The position numbers were made by a program, and so were the translations under genes. The notes under the pieces are model-generated. The model was not told the origin of the DNA. It did no database searches and was given only the letters and a program-made list of their open reading frames with translations. From contig JAGAJN010000023.1 in the NCBI GenBank assembly GCA_017828975.1, forward strand, positions 1-64,000: 64,000 nucleotides of DNA, written 5' to 3'. This DNA is from Oscillospiraceae bacterium (GTDB taxonomy: Bacteria; Bacillota; Clostridia; Oscillospirales; Ruminococcaceae). Of this stretch, positions 39,945 to 48,393 are shown piece by piece; position 1 is the first letter of the stretch; each line of letters opens with the position of its first letter.

Positions 39945-42818
39945 TTATTCATCAAAGGTATAGAAACTGAGCATAACGTCCTTGTCGTTGAATTTTGCTC
40001 TGTACTGATAATCGCTGCCCGCCTGTGTAAGGACGGGTGTTCTTGTCAGGGTAACGGTTTTCAGTCGGTCGGGATAGTTTGCGTCGTAAACCTCTAGGGT
40101 AAATCTGTTGGGGTCGTCGATCTCACGGAGAAGTCTTACAGCGTTTACCACATTGTTGTCCAGAGTGATAACAACCGGTTCGCCCGTTTTCATCAGGTAA
40201 CTGAGCATTTCAAAGGCTGCGCTGCCGTCTGTGCTGAGATTGAAAACTCTGCAATCGTCCCTGAGATGGAGATTGTGGAGGTAGATGAATGCGTTCAGAA
40301 GCTCCAGGTCATCTCCCGTATAAACGGAATTATCCAGAACTGCGCACTGGAAAACCTCAAAATTGCTGATGGTCTGGAAGGTGATGTATCTCAGGAATTT
40401 GTCGGTATTGGACTGCTGAAGCTCGTGAGCGGAGCTGTCAAACTTAACGCTGACCGTACCAAAGCCGTTTTCCTCAACAAATGTACGTGCTTCGTCGGAG
40501 AACAGCAGGACATTATCCTTAATGTTCTTGAAATCCCACTTGTTTTCCAAGGAGAGATACTCGTTGTACTTATCCAGCATCTGAATGTGGAAGTTTCTGA
40601 GATCTGCCTTTCCGTCGGTGAAAAGCGGGAAATTGCGCAGGTCGTAGCCCTTGACGGTCTTTCCGTCAACGGTATAATCGGAGGCGGTAAGCTCCAGATT
40701 TCCCGTATAGTAGCGGCTCATAAACTCGGCAACTCCGAAGCCTGTACCGTCCGTGTCATAGGAGGTACGGAAATCCTTGTATGCAAGAGCGTCCTTCTTT
40801 GCGCTGAAGCCTGTGTCTGCTATCATAAACATATCGGACACGGAAACCTCTTCGCCCTCCTGCGGTTCGTAACCTTCATTTCCTGTCTGAACAATGCCGT
40901 AGTCCAGGAAGGAGGAGATCTTTGCAACTGTTGCCTGAAGCGCATCGGCGTTGGATACCTGGAAATACATACCGTTTGTGGATTCGGCGATATTTGTCAG
41001 ATAATCGGAATCTACATATTTGCCCAGACCGATGACGAAAACCGACACATTTTCCGCATTTAATGAGTCAATAGCGGCTTTTTCCGCATTGGGATTGATA
41101 GTTGTGGGCATACCGTCTGTCAGCAGGAGGATATAATTCCTGTCGGCGGGGGCGGTATCCTTAAAGACCTTTACCGCCTTTGAAAGGGAAGCGGCAATTT
41201 CCGTGCCGTTGAAGCTTTCTCGGGTATTCTTGATGCTTTCAAGCTTTGCAGTTATGGCAGCTTTGTCCGAAGTAAGATTGGAAAGCTGGGTGTATGTGGC
41301 GGTAAATTTGGCAAGTCCGTAATTTACGTCGCCTTCAATTGTTTCCATCAGCGAATTGGCAAGGTCAAGGCGCTTGAAGTCTATGTCGTTTTCCTCGGAG
41401 CCTGCGCACATTGCTTCGGGGTACATTGAGCCTGAATTGTCTATTAGGAAGAAGATGTTTGTGTCATAATCCTCGGCGGTCACAACGCCTGTATCTCCCA
41501 GAGCGAAAATGCCGCTTTCGGTGACTTTTGTGGAAACGGTTTTCTTTTCTGTGTCAATAATGCTGTTGAGCATATCAAATCTGCCGTCGGTGGAATTGTA
41601 CCAAAAAACGGACAGACTGTTGGGGTCGCCGCTCCACTTGTTCAGCTCCTCGTCGGTATATGTAAAGGTAAGCGTGCCTTCGTTAATATCCGGTGCGTAG
41701 AACTGATAAACGCTGCCCAGCATACCGGGAGTTCCCGCCATACTGTTGTTTTTATATTCCTCGATATAGCATTTGTAAATGTCGGGGGTACCCTTAACTT
41801 CTGCTTTTACGCCTTTTGTGCCGACTGTGGTCGTCATGGAAAGCTTGCCGTCCTCGTCTGTGCCGTTGGTTTTGGGATTGTTTGGGTCCAGGGAAGCCTT
41901 GATCTCAATGCCGTCCGAAACGCCGTCACCGTCGCTGTCAAATTTCAGCGGGTCGGTCTTGGTGACATTCAGCTCATAAGCATCGGACAGTCCGTCGCTG
42001 TCGCTGTCGCACAGAAAGTCGGACAGTCCGAGATTTTCCCTCTGTGACAGCGAGATACCGTCGATCTCGGTGATATTGCTGCTCAGGCTGTTGCCCTTCA
42101 TGGTCAGCAGACGGCTTTCCAGCAGCTCGATCTCGTCATCAGCCAGAGATTTTGAGTAAAGCAGTGAGAACATATAGATGGCGACCATTGCCACGATACC
42201 CACGATACCCGACTTTATGACCTTCTGAGTGTACATAGGATCTCTTTCGGGACGGTGCTTCGCAGGCTTGGACGCACTTGCGGAAGCCGACGCTGAGGAT
42301 GGCTTCGTTCCCGATGAACCGCTGTTTCCCGCAGAAGCTCCGCTTGTTCCGCCCGTCTTAGGTGCTGTGCTTTTTGCCGATGAAGTATTGGGCTTCTTCG
42401 GTGGAGCGGAGGCTGCAAAGCCCATTCTTTCCGCAAATTCTCTGTCCTTCTGGGCAAAGATGTCCGAGATGCTCTCCTTAGGTTCCTCTTTCTTTTCCGG
42501 CTCCTTGGGAGGCTCGGGCTTTGGAGCGGGTTCCTGTTTTGGTTCGGGCTTCGGAGCGGGAGCAGGCTCGTTTTTGGGAGCGGGTTCCTGCTTCGGTTCG
42601 GGCTTTGGAGCAGGTGTCGGTTCCGTCTTTGGGACGGGTTCCGTAGCAGAAATCGGTTCTTTTACGGCACTTTCCTGTATATCCAAAGGCGTTTCCTTTA
42701 TTTCGGGGGTGCTGACGGTTTTAGCGTTCTCGGCTGATTTGACAAATTCGAGAAGCTCGTCATTACCGTTTACTGTATTTTCTGAGCGTTGGCTGCTTGG
42801 TTTCTTCTTTTTTGACAT
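39945..42818 (-). CDS. Membrane-anchored VWA protein with calcium-binding repeats
   Basis: A 957-aa protein with an unusual order: a cytosolic N-terminus rich in Pro, Glu and Lys (~50-125, with PAPKPEPKQEPAP repeated twice), a Ser/Ala/Gly stretch, one membrane segment (GIVGIVAMVAIYMFSLLYS, ~203-221), then outside. Outside are thrombospondin-type-3-like calcium loops (DSDSDGLSDAYE and DSDGDGVSDGIE, ~268-310), a beta region and a VWA domain with MIDAS motifs DNSGS (~460) and LLTDGMP. The C-terminal ~300 residues are not recognised. Probably a surface adhesion or assembly protein; it is convergent with the cellulase. A GGTGATGAT ribosome site precedes the ATG. Confidence 0.85.
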   Translation of the reverse strand: MSKKKKPSSQRSENTVNGNDELLEFVKSAENAKTVSTPEIKETPLDIQESAVKEPISATEPVPKTEPTPAPKPEPKQEPAPKNEPAPAPKPEPKQEPAPKPEPPKEPEKKEEPKESISDIFAQKDREFAERMGFAASAPPKKPNTSSAKSTAPKTGGTSGASAGNSGSSGTKPSSASASASASKPAKHRPERDPMYTQKVIKSGIVGIVAMVAIYMFSLLYSKSLADDEIELLESRLLTMKGNSLSSNITEIDGISLSQRENLGLSDFLCDSDSDGLSDAYELNVTKTDPLKFDSDGDGVSDGIEIKASLDPNNPKTNGTDEDGKLSMTTTVGTKGVKAEVKGTPDIYKCYIEEYKNNSMAGTPGMLGSVYQFYAPDINEGTLTFTYTDEELNKWSGDPNSLSVFWYNSTDGRFDMLNSIIDTEKKTVSTKVTESGIFALGDTGVVTAEDYDTNIFFLIDNSGSMYPEAMCAGSEENDIDFKRLDLANSLMETIEGDVNYGLAKFTATYTQLSNLTSDKAAITAKLESIKNTRESFNGTEIAASLSKAVKVFKDTAPADRNYILLLTDGMPTTINPNAEKAAIDSLNAENVSVFVIGLGKYVDSDYLTNIAESTNGMYFQVSNADALQATVAKISSFLDYGIVQTGNEGYEPQEGEEVSVSDMFMIADTGFSAKKDALAYKDFRTSYDTDGTGFGVAEFMSRYYTGNLELTASDYTVDGKTVKGYDLRNFPLFTDGKADLRNFHIQMLDKYNEYLSLENKWDFKNIKDNVLLFSDEARTFVEENGFGTVSVKFDSSAHELQQSNTDKFLRYITFQTISNFEVFQCAVLDNSVYTGDDLELLNAFIYLHNLHLRDDCRVFNLSTDGSAAFEMLSYLMKTGEPVVITLDNNVVNAVRLLREIDDPNRFTLEVYDANYPDRLKTVTLTRTPVLTQAGSDYQYRAKFNDKDVMLSFYTFDE

Positions 42819-42888
42819 TATATCATCACCATTGATTCAATTATTACTGTTTTTGTTCGTTGTAAAAGACACATAAATACCCAAATTA

Positions 42889-42917
42889 AGTATAACAAAT
42901 CTTTCCGCAGATTGCAA
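42889..42917 (-). promoter_or_regulatory. Promoter of the VWA-protein gene
   Basis: On the minus strand: TTGCAA (42917-42912), 17-base spacer, TATACT (42894-42889). Confidence 0.7.
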
Positions 42918-42980
42918 TTAAAGTTACATATACTTTTTCTGACTTTTTTATTACTGTTTGAGAATAATCTGCCGAAAAAG

Positions 42981-43009
42981 TTGAAAAATTCACAGTTTTA
43001 GGGTATACT
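42981..43009 (+). promoter_or_regulatory. Promoter of the PHP-domain gene
   Basis: TTGAAA (42981-42986), 17-base spacer, TATACT (43004-43009), 34 bases before the start codon. Confidence 0.72.
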
Positions 43010-43042
43010 ATTATAAAAAATAACTGCTAACGGAGAGATACT

Positions 43043-43723
43043 ATGATATATAAATACGAAACACATCTTCACACCTTTGAAGCCTCTGCCTGTGCGGTAA
43101 ACAGCGGGGAACAGATGGCGGAGCTTTACAGCAGCAAGGGTTACGCAGGAATTTTCGTCACCGACCATTTTTTTAACGGAAACAGCTGTATTCCCCGTGA
43201 CCTTGACTGGGCGGAGCGTGTCAAGCAGTTTTGCTTTGGATATGAGAACGCAAAGGCAGCGGGGGAAAAGCTGGGTCTGGACGTGTTTTTCGGCTTTGAA
43301 TGGAACTATCATGCGATGGAGTTTCTCGTTTACGGTCTGGATAAGGATTTTCTTCTGGCAAATCCAAACTGTGATAAGCTAAAGCCCGCAAAATTTGCAA
43401 GTCTAGTCCATCAGGCGGGGGGATTTATCAGTCAGGCTCACCCGTTCAGAGAAGCGCCGTATATTCAGAAACAGATGCAGTATCCCGAGCTTTCCGATGC
43501 TGCTGAGGTCATTAATATGGGAAACCGTTCCGCCGATATGAACAGGAAAGCGCTTGAATATGCGGAGAAATACTCCCTTGCAAAAACGGCAGGCTCGGAT
43601 ATTCACAGCACTGACCGTTTCTGCGGCGGCGGAATGGCGTTCGACCACCGTCTGACAGGTCCCCGGGATTTTATGGACTGCGTAAGAGCGGGAAATTGTG
43701 AGCTTCTGGGTGACTTTATCTGA
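43043..43723 (+). CDS. PHP-domain metal-dependent phosphohydrolase
   Basis: A 226-aa stand-alone PHP domain protein. Metal ligands are seen in YETHLHTFEASAC at the N-terminus, FVTDHFFNG, FGFEWNYHA, ISQAHPFR and GSDIHSTDR near the C-terminus. Related proteins include histidinol phosphatase-like, nucleotide phosphatase (YciV-like) and tRNA-repair types; the substrate cannot be named. CGGAGAGA at 43031-43038 supports the start. Single gene, ending against the convergent radical SAM gene. Confidence 0.88.
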   Translation: MIYKYETHLHTFEASACAVNSGEQMAELYSSKGYAGIFVTDHFFNGNSCIPRDLDWAERVKQFCFGYENAKAAGEKLGLDVFFGFEWNYHAMEFLVYGLDKDFLLANPNCDKLKPAKFASLVHQAGGFISQAHPFREAPYIQKQMQYPELSDAAEVINMGNRSADMNRKALEYAEKYSLAKTAGSDIHSTDRFCGGGMAFDHRLTGPRDFMDCVRAGNCELLGDFI

Positions 43724-43730
43724 AATGACC

Positions 43731-44624
43731 TTACAGACCTCGCAGGTCAAATTCGGGAGTGTACTCCTCCTTTGCGGACGAACGCTCCTGCATATAGCCG
43801 TTAAAGCCCAATAAACGGGCATGATCGCAGACGGAATCATACTCAAAGGTGGAAATTCGGCGGTTTATTTCCTTGTGCTCACAGCTTTTGTAAAACGGCG
43901 TGTACTGGCTCATCAGGCTGAGATATATTTGATCCATGGGGAACGCCGCCGCTATTTCATCAAGCACCCGAAAGGAATCCTTTCTATGCGTCGGCAGTAC
44001 AAGATGGCGTATTATCAGACCTTTTTTTATAAGCCCGTTTTCTCCGAGGACTATCCCGCCTGTCTGACGGAACATCTCCTTTGCGGCGGGGAGGGCGTAC
44101 TCGAAATAGTCCGCCGCCTGAGAATATTTTTGGGAAATATCGGGGCTGAAATATTTTATGTCGGGCAGATAGATGTCAATAAGTCCGTCAAGCATTTTCA
44201 GGGTTTCTGTGAGTTCATATCCTCCCGAATTGTAGATGAACGGTACCGACAGTTTGTCCCGCACAAGCTCTATCGCCGCTATGACGGACGGCAGAAAATG
44301 TGTGGGATTTACAAGATTTATGTTGTCCGCACCCATATCCTCCAGCCGCAGGAAAACGTCCGCAAGCTGAGTGACCGTCAGCTCCTTTCCGTAATTTTCG
44401 GCAGATATTTTGTAATTCTGACAAAAGCAGCATTTCAGGGAACAGCCCGAGAAAAACACCGTTCCCGAACCGTTTTCGCCGCTGATGCAGGGTTCTTCCC
44501 ACATATGCAGGGACGCTCTTGCCGCCTTGGGGACAGCACCGCTTTTGCAGAAGCCGACGGTTTGCGTTCGGTCCGCACCGCATTGTCTTGGGCAAAGGCG
44601 GCAGTCTGTATAGGAAATTTCCAT
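43731..44624 (-). CDS. Radical SAM protein, PflX-like (COG1313)
   Basis: A 297-aa radical SAM enzyme resembling pyruvate formate-lyase activating enzymes. It has an N-terminal cysteine group CRLCPRQCGADR, typical of the PflX-like type, and the SAM cluster motif GCSLKCCFCQNYKIS. Downstream motifs INLVNPTHFLP and DIYLPDIKY are also typical. The target glycyl-radical or other protein is not known. CGGAGAG is 8 bases before the ATG at 44624. It lies downstream of pflA in the same direction. Confidence 0.88.
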   Translation of the reverse strand: MEISYTDCRLCPRQCGADRTQTVGFCKSGAVPKAARASLHMWEEPCISGENGSGTVFFSGCSLKCCFCQNYKISAENYGKELTVTQLADVFLRLEDMGADNINLVNPTHFLPSVIAAIELVRDKLSVPFIYNSGGYELTETLKMLDGLIDIYLPDIKYFSPDISQKYSQAADYFEYALPAAKEMFRQTGGIVLGENGLIKKGLIIRHLVLPTHRKDSFRVLDEIAAAFPMDQIYLSLMSQYTPFYKSCEHKEINRRISTFEYDSVCDHARLLGFNGYMQERSSAKEEYTPEFDLRGL

Positions 44625-44689
44625 TAAAAATCTCTCCGTAACAATGTGCCCTTCTCCGAAAAACGGGGAAAGGCACACTTTTTTGCATA

Positions 44690-45433
44690 TTATTTATTTG
44701 CCGAAAGCTCGTCCTTAATGCCCTTGAGAATAATATCTCTGCACTTAACGGCATCGTCCTTGCTCATAGGCTCCACGTTTTCAAGGGGATAGTCAATACC
44801 GAGATTCTTGTACTTGACCTTGCCCATATCGTGGTAGGGAAGCACGTCCAAAGCCTTGATGTTCTTGAAATGCGCCAAGAAATGTCCCAGCCTGTCAAGG
44901 TAAACGGGGTTGTCCGTAATGCCCGGGACAACAACGTGACGCACCCACATATCAACGCCGTTATCCCGCAGATATTCGGCGAATTTCAGGATATTCACAT
45001 TCTTCTGCGATGTCAGCTTGATATGCTCCTCGGGGTCGATATGCTTGATGTCCAGCATAACCAGGTCGGTGGACTTGATAAGCCTGTCAAACTTTTCCGT
45101 GTGAGCGGGCGTGAAGGTGATTCCCGATGTGTCAAGGCAGGTGTGGATTCCCTTTTCCTTTGCCTTTTCAAACAGCTCGGTGACGAAATCTATCTGCATA
45201 AGGGGTTCGCCGCCTGTGACGGTAAGTCCGCCGTTTGTGAGGAATTCCTTGCACTTGTCGTACTCCTTCATGACCTCGTCAACGGTCATTTCCGTGCCTG
45301 TGCCTATCTCCCATGTGTCGGGATTGTGGCAGTAAAGGCATCTCATAGGGCAGCCCTGTGTGAAAACCACAAATCTTACTCCGGGACCGTCTACCGTTCC
45401 GAAGGATTCCAGCGAATGTATTCTTCCAATCAT
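44690..45433 (-). CDS. pflA: Pyruvate formate-lyase activating enzyme
   Basis: Radical SAM enzyme that installs the glycyl radical on pyruvate formate-lyase. The 247-aa protein is canonical: GRIHSLESFGTVDGPGVRFV at the start, the cluster motif GCPMRCLYCHNPDTW (Cys27, 31, 34 region), TVTGGEPLMQ and VMLDIKHIDPEEH. The pflB structural gene is usually adjacent but is not in the window, so it is elsewhere. It has its own promoter at 45487-45515. The gene fits mixed-acid fermentation in an anaerobe. Confidence 0.96.
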   Translation of the reverse strand: MIGRIHSLESFGTVDGPGVRFVVFTQGCPMRCLYCHNPDTWEIGTGTEMTVDEVMKEYDKCKEFLTNGGLTVTGGEPLMQIDFVTELFEKAKEKGIHTCLDTSGITFTPAHTEKFDRLIKSTDLVMLDIKHIDPEEHIKLTSQKNVNILKFAEYLRDNGVDMWVRHVVVPGITDNPVYLDRLGHFLAHFKNIKALDVLPYHDMGKVKYKNLGIDYPLENVEPMSKDDAVKCRDIILKGIKDELSANK

Positions 45434-45482
45434 TTATATCAGCCTTTCTAAGGAAATTTTTTTGACCGAGCATACGCTCTGA

Positions 45483-46733
45483 TTATATTGTATCACTAAA
45501 TCTTGCATTAGTCAAGTCATCTGCGAAATACTCGGTGGAATACTCCTGTGCGTCAAGGCTGTCAATGTTTGTGCTGCCGTTGTCAAGGCGTTTTCCCGTT
45601 TTGTCGTCCCAAAGTGCTGAGGAAAACGCTTCAATGGTGTGGGTGCATTTTCGGAGAATACAGTACTGTCCCCTCGACATCATCATATTATAAAGCCGAA
45701 TTCTTTCGGAAATTGCGCCTTTTTTTGCATTGTGTATCTCAACGGGCAGCCCCGCACGTTCTGCGGCGTTTCTCAGACCTTTGATAAGCGTTTGCTCGGC
45801 GCTGTCGCAGTAAACGTCCGTCAGACGGTAGACCGAACGGCATTTGCGGATAAATTCTGTGAAATCATTTTCCAGAGCCACGGGGGAAATAATTTCCTTG
45901 CGGTAATATTCGTCCAGCGTTACCGCCTTGCGAAATCCCTTTGTAAATCCCGTCAGCACAAAGGCATGAGCGGAGCCGTTTCCGCCGAAATCGACGCCGA
46001 CGGTGGTTAAAATTATCTCTGACGGTTCTATCTTATCAATGATGAATTTTTCGGGAGATTCTGCAAAATCACCGTAAACGGCACCCTCCGCAGCGCACCA
46101 TTCCCCGAGTATAAAACGCCTGTAAAACAGCCCCGTGTACTCCTTTTTCAGCTCGGACACATATTTTTTTGGGAGAAACGGGTTGTCGTCGATGGTCAGC
46201 TTTCTGCGGTATATCTCGGGAGCGTTCTTGTCCTTTCTTGAGAGATAGTCCCGCATCAGCCAATGGGACGGGGAGTCTGGATTGGTGGTGGCAAGGACCA
46301 TTGCGCCGTCAACCGAAAGCCTTGAAAGCAGCATCATAAAAAATTCCTCGGGAAACAGCGTCAGCTCGTCGCAGTAGGCGGCGTAAAGCGTCATACCTCT
46401 TATCTTGCTTTCCGAGGATTCGTCGTTTGCGCCCTCGAAGTATATTTTCCGTCCGAAAAGCCGTCCCTCCTTGGACTCTGCGGAGCCGCTGAAATTTTTT
46501 CGTCCAACCAGCTCCGTAAGCGGTTCAAGGACGTTTCTTTTAAGTGTAGTCAGCGTCTTTCCCGACATCAGCATAGCCGCATTTTTCGGGCTTTTCAGGA
46601 CTATCATACACCAAAGCACCAGACTTATCCAGGTTTTTCCCGAACGCACAGACCCTTCCAGCAGGTTAATTCTGCGAAATTTCCCGCTTCTCAGGTCGTT
46701 GATAAGTTCCATTTGTTTTTTTGAAATTTCCAT
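45483..46733 (-). CDS. Orphan phage terminase large subunit (PBSX type)
   Basis: A 416-aa DNA-packaging motor protein. The ATPase domain has Walker A LLEGSVRSGKTW at residues ~25-36, Walker B-like LYAAYCDELTLF and the coupling LATTNPDS; the nuclease half has VGVDFGGNGSAHAF and DSAEQTLIKGL. Length and motifs are complete. No small terminase, portal, capsid or tail genes are near, so this is a lone remnant or a co-opted gene. GGAAGGGGG before the ATG at 46733 lies within a hairpin (46735-46775) that would mask it. Confidence 0.85.
   Translation of the reverse strand: MEISKKQMELINDLRSGKFRRINLLEGSVRSGKTWISLVLWCMIVLKSPKNAAMLMSGKTLTTLKRNVLEPLTELVGRKNFSGSAESKEGRLFGRKIYFEGANDESSESKIRGMTLYAAYCDELTLFPEEFFMMLLSRLSVDGAMVLATTNPDSPSHWLMRDYLSRKDKNAPEIYRRKLTIDDNPFLPKKYVSELKKEYTGLFYRRFILGEWCAAEGAVYGDFAESPEKFIIDKIEPSEIILTTVGVDFGGNGSAHAFVLTGFTKGFRKAVTLDEYYRKEIISPVALENDFTEFIRKCRSVYRLTDVYCDSAEQTLIKGLRNAAERAGLPVEIHNAKKGAISERIRLYNMMMSRGQYCILRKCTHTIEAFSSALWDDKTGKRLDNGSTNIDSLDAQEYSTEYFADDLTNARFSDTI
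45487..45515 (-). promoter_or_regulatory. Promoter of pflA
   Basis: On the minus strand: TTGACT (45515-45510), 17-base spacer, TACAAT (45492-45487), inside the last codons of the terminase gene. An alternative -10, TATAAT (45487-45482), is offset by five bases. Confidence 0.65.
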
Positions 46734-46734
46734 A

Positions 46735-46775
46735 AAAATTCCCCCTTCCGATTTTATTTTACATCGGTCGGGGGG
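46735..46775 (-). terminator. Terminator/attenuator between the zeta-like and terminase genes
   Basis: On the minus strand CCCCC..CCGAT pairs with ATCGG..GGGGG, followed by AATTTTT. The 3' arm contains the ribosome binding site of the terminase gene, so folding would both end transcription and hide that site. Confidence 0.7.
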
Positions 46776-46795
46776 ATTTGTTAATACTACAAAAT

Positions 46796-47350
46796 TCAAA
46801 GGAGATCTTTGAGTTCTCCGAGCCATTCGGGGACATCATCGCATTTTATGATAAGCTTGCCGTTTCTGTATTCCGCTGCTTCGACAAATCCGTTTTCATT
46901 GTCGTAGAAATAGACCTCATTACAGTAGGGGAGTATGGTCAGCAGGTCATCAAAACGCTTCCCGTATCTGCGGATAACGTCATCATCGGGTATGCTGTGA
47001 CCGCCCTTTTCAACACGGTTTTTAATGCGCTTAATGCTTTCCTCTGCGGAATTTACGCCGATGTAGTACAGCCTGATATAATAGTTGCGGTCGATAGCTT
47101 TCTTGATGGTTTTCAGCGTTCGTGAGCCTGACAAAGTGGTTTCCTGAGTAAAGTTAATGCCCATTTCAAGGCTTTGATTTATGCGTTCGATAGCTGCTTT
47201 TCCGCCTTGTAGCTTATCGCCGCCAAGCTTTGCGGTTATTTTATCTGTGTCAATGATAACGCCAAGGTCATTGCTTTTTGCAGATAAAACGCCTGTCAGA
47301 CTGCTTTTGCCAACTCCGTTTACACCGCCGATAATTGTATATATTTTCAT
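46796..47350 (-). CDS. Zeta-toxin-like P-loop kinase
   Basis: A 184-aa P-loop protein like zeta toxins and related small kinases: Walker A GGVNGVGKSSL at residues 8-18, VIIDTDKITAKLGG, NFTQETTLSGSRTLK and a lid GGHSIPDDDVIRRYGKR. Zeta toxins phosphorylate UDP-N-acetylglucosamine; no epsilon antitoxin gene is seen upstream (only 72 bases to the next gene), so a non-toxic house kinase is also possible. The ribosome site before the ATG is weak. It is upstream of the terminase gene. Confidence 0.78.
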   Translation of the reverse strand: MKIYTIIGGVNGVGKSSLTGVLSAKSNDLGVIIDTDKITAKLGGDKLQGGKAAIERINQSLEMGINFTQETTLSGSRTLKTIKKAIDRNYYIRLYYIGVNSAEESIKRIKNRVEKGGHSIPDDDVIRRYGKRFDDLLTILPYCNEVYFYDNENGFVEAAEYRNGKLIIKCDDVPEWLGELKDLL

Positions 47351-47422
47351 TTATACATCACACTTTTCATTATAAAATTCTGAGATAGCTTGCTTATATT
47401 TTATATCAAAACATAAGATTTG

Positions 47423-48295
47423 TCAATCCCCCATAACCTTCCCAAAAAACTCCTCCGACGAAACATAAGCGGGACGGTTATACCTGTTCAGCGAATAAAG
47501 ACATTCGGGGTCACGGGTGATATAGTTCGGCTTTTCAAAGCAGTTGAGGGTCACACGAAAGCCCATGAACCTCAGCAGGGGAACACTTTCCTTTGAGATA
47601 TATCCGTAGGGATAGGCAAACAGCTTCGGTTCAATGCCGCAGTTTTCTCTAAAGGCAACGCTAAACATGGAAATGTCACCTGTGAAAGCGGCGGCGTATT
47701 CCTCGGGTGATTCGTTCCATTTTTTCTTGCAGCCCTTTCGGGGAGATGTGCCGTGCATATCCCATGTGTGACAGCCTATCTCAATGCGTCCGCTTTCGTC
47801 AAGCTCGGTTATCTCGTCCCATGTCAGGTAGGAATAGGCGGGATTGATGTCGCCGCTTTCGGAGGATTTTTGGCAGTATTCGCCCACGGGAGATATGACC
47901 GCCTTCATGTCATATTTTTCCAGAAGCGGCAGAGCATAGGTCATATTGTTGTAAAAGCCGTCATCGAAGGTTATCATCACAGGCTTTTCGGGAAGCTCGC
48001 CGCCGCTGTCTGTGTATGCGATAAGGTCGTCGGAGAGGACAGCCGTCCAGCCGTTGTCGAAGAGCCATTTCAGGTCGTTTTCCAGCTGTTCGGGAGATAT
48101 TACATAGCTGCCTTGCCTTGCGGGTTCTATGAGTATGCTGTGATACATTATTACGGGGAGAAATACACCGTCCGGTTCTGTGCTTGCCGGAATGCTTTTG
48201 GGGATATGTCCGATAAACGGGACAGCAATAATTGCCGCCGCCGCTATCATAGCCATAAGTCCCGACGCTTTTCTTAGATTTATGCAAATATACAT
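47423..48295 (-). CDS. Polysaccharide deacetylase (NodB-type), membrane-anchored
   Basis: A 290-aa carbohydrate esterase family 4 protein. It has one N-terminal membrane segment (LMAMIAAAAIIAVPFIG, ~13-30) and a NodB domain with MYHSIL, the catalytic ITFDDGFYNN (near residue 107), the zinc His pair in GCHTWDMH (near 177) and FAYPYGYISKE. It probably deacetylates cell-wall or extracellular polysaccharide outside the membrane. CGGAG lies 10 bases upstream of the ATG. Transcribed away from pcrA's terminator as a separate unit. Confidence 0.9.
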   Translation of the reverse strand: MYICINLRKASGLMAMIAAAAIIAVPFIGHIPKSIPASTEPDGVFLPVIMYHSILIEPARQGSYVISPEQLENDLKWLFDNGWTAVLSDDLIAYTDSGGELPEKPVMITFDDGFYNNMTYALPLLEKYDMKAVISPVGEYCQKSSESGDINPAYSYLTWDEITELDESGRIEIGCHTWDMHGTSPRKGCKKKWNESPEEYAAAFTGDISMFSVAFRENCGIEPKLFAYPYGYISKESVPLLRFMGFRVTLNCFEKPNYITRDPECLYSLNRYNRPAYVSSEEFFGKVMGD

Positions 48296-48349
48296 TTAAC
48301 ATCAGCTCCGATTAATAGCGTTTGTACAAGTATATTTACAATATCAAAG

Positions 48350-48384
48350 AAAAATGCGTCCCCACCGAAAAACGGTGAGAACGC
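48350..48384 (-). terminator. Terminator of pcrA
   Basis: GCGTCCCCACCG (48356-48367) pairs with CGGTGAGAACGC (48373-48384) with one mismatch or G-U; on the minus strand ATTTTTC follows. It is 10 bases past the pcrA stop. Confidence 0.85.
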
Positions 48385-48393
48385 AAAATGTAT

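Noticed and set aside
44645-44677. Hairpin TGTGCC...GGCACA between pflA and the PflX-like gene
   Set aside because: Its T-tract is on the plus strand, where no gene ends; on the coding strand it lacks a T-tract, so I do not call it a terminator for pflA. It may be an RNA-processing hairpin.
45483-47350. Intact prophage around the terminase gene
   Set aside because: Neighbours on both sides are house genes (pflA, deacetylase, pcrA); no portal, capsid, tail, integrase or att-like repeats were seen.
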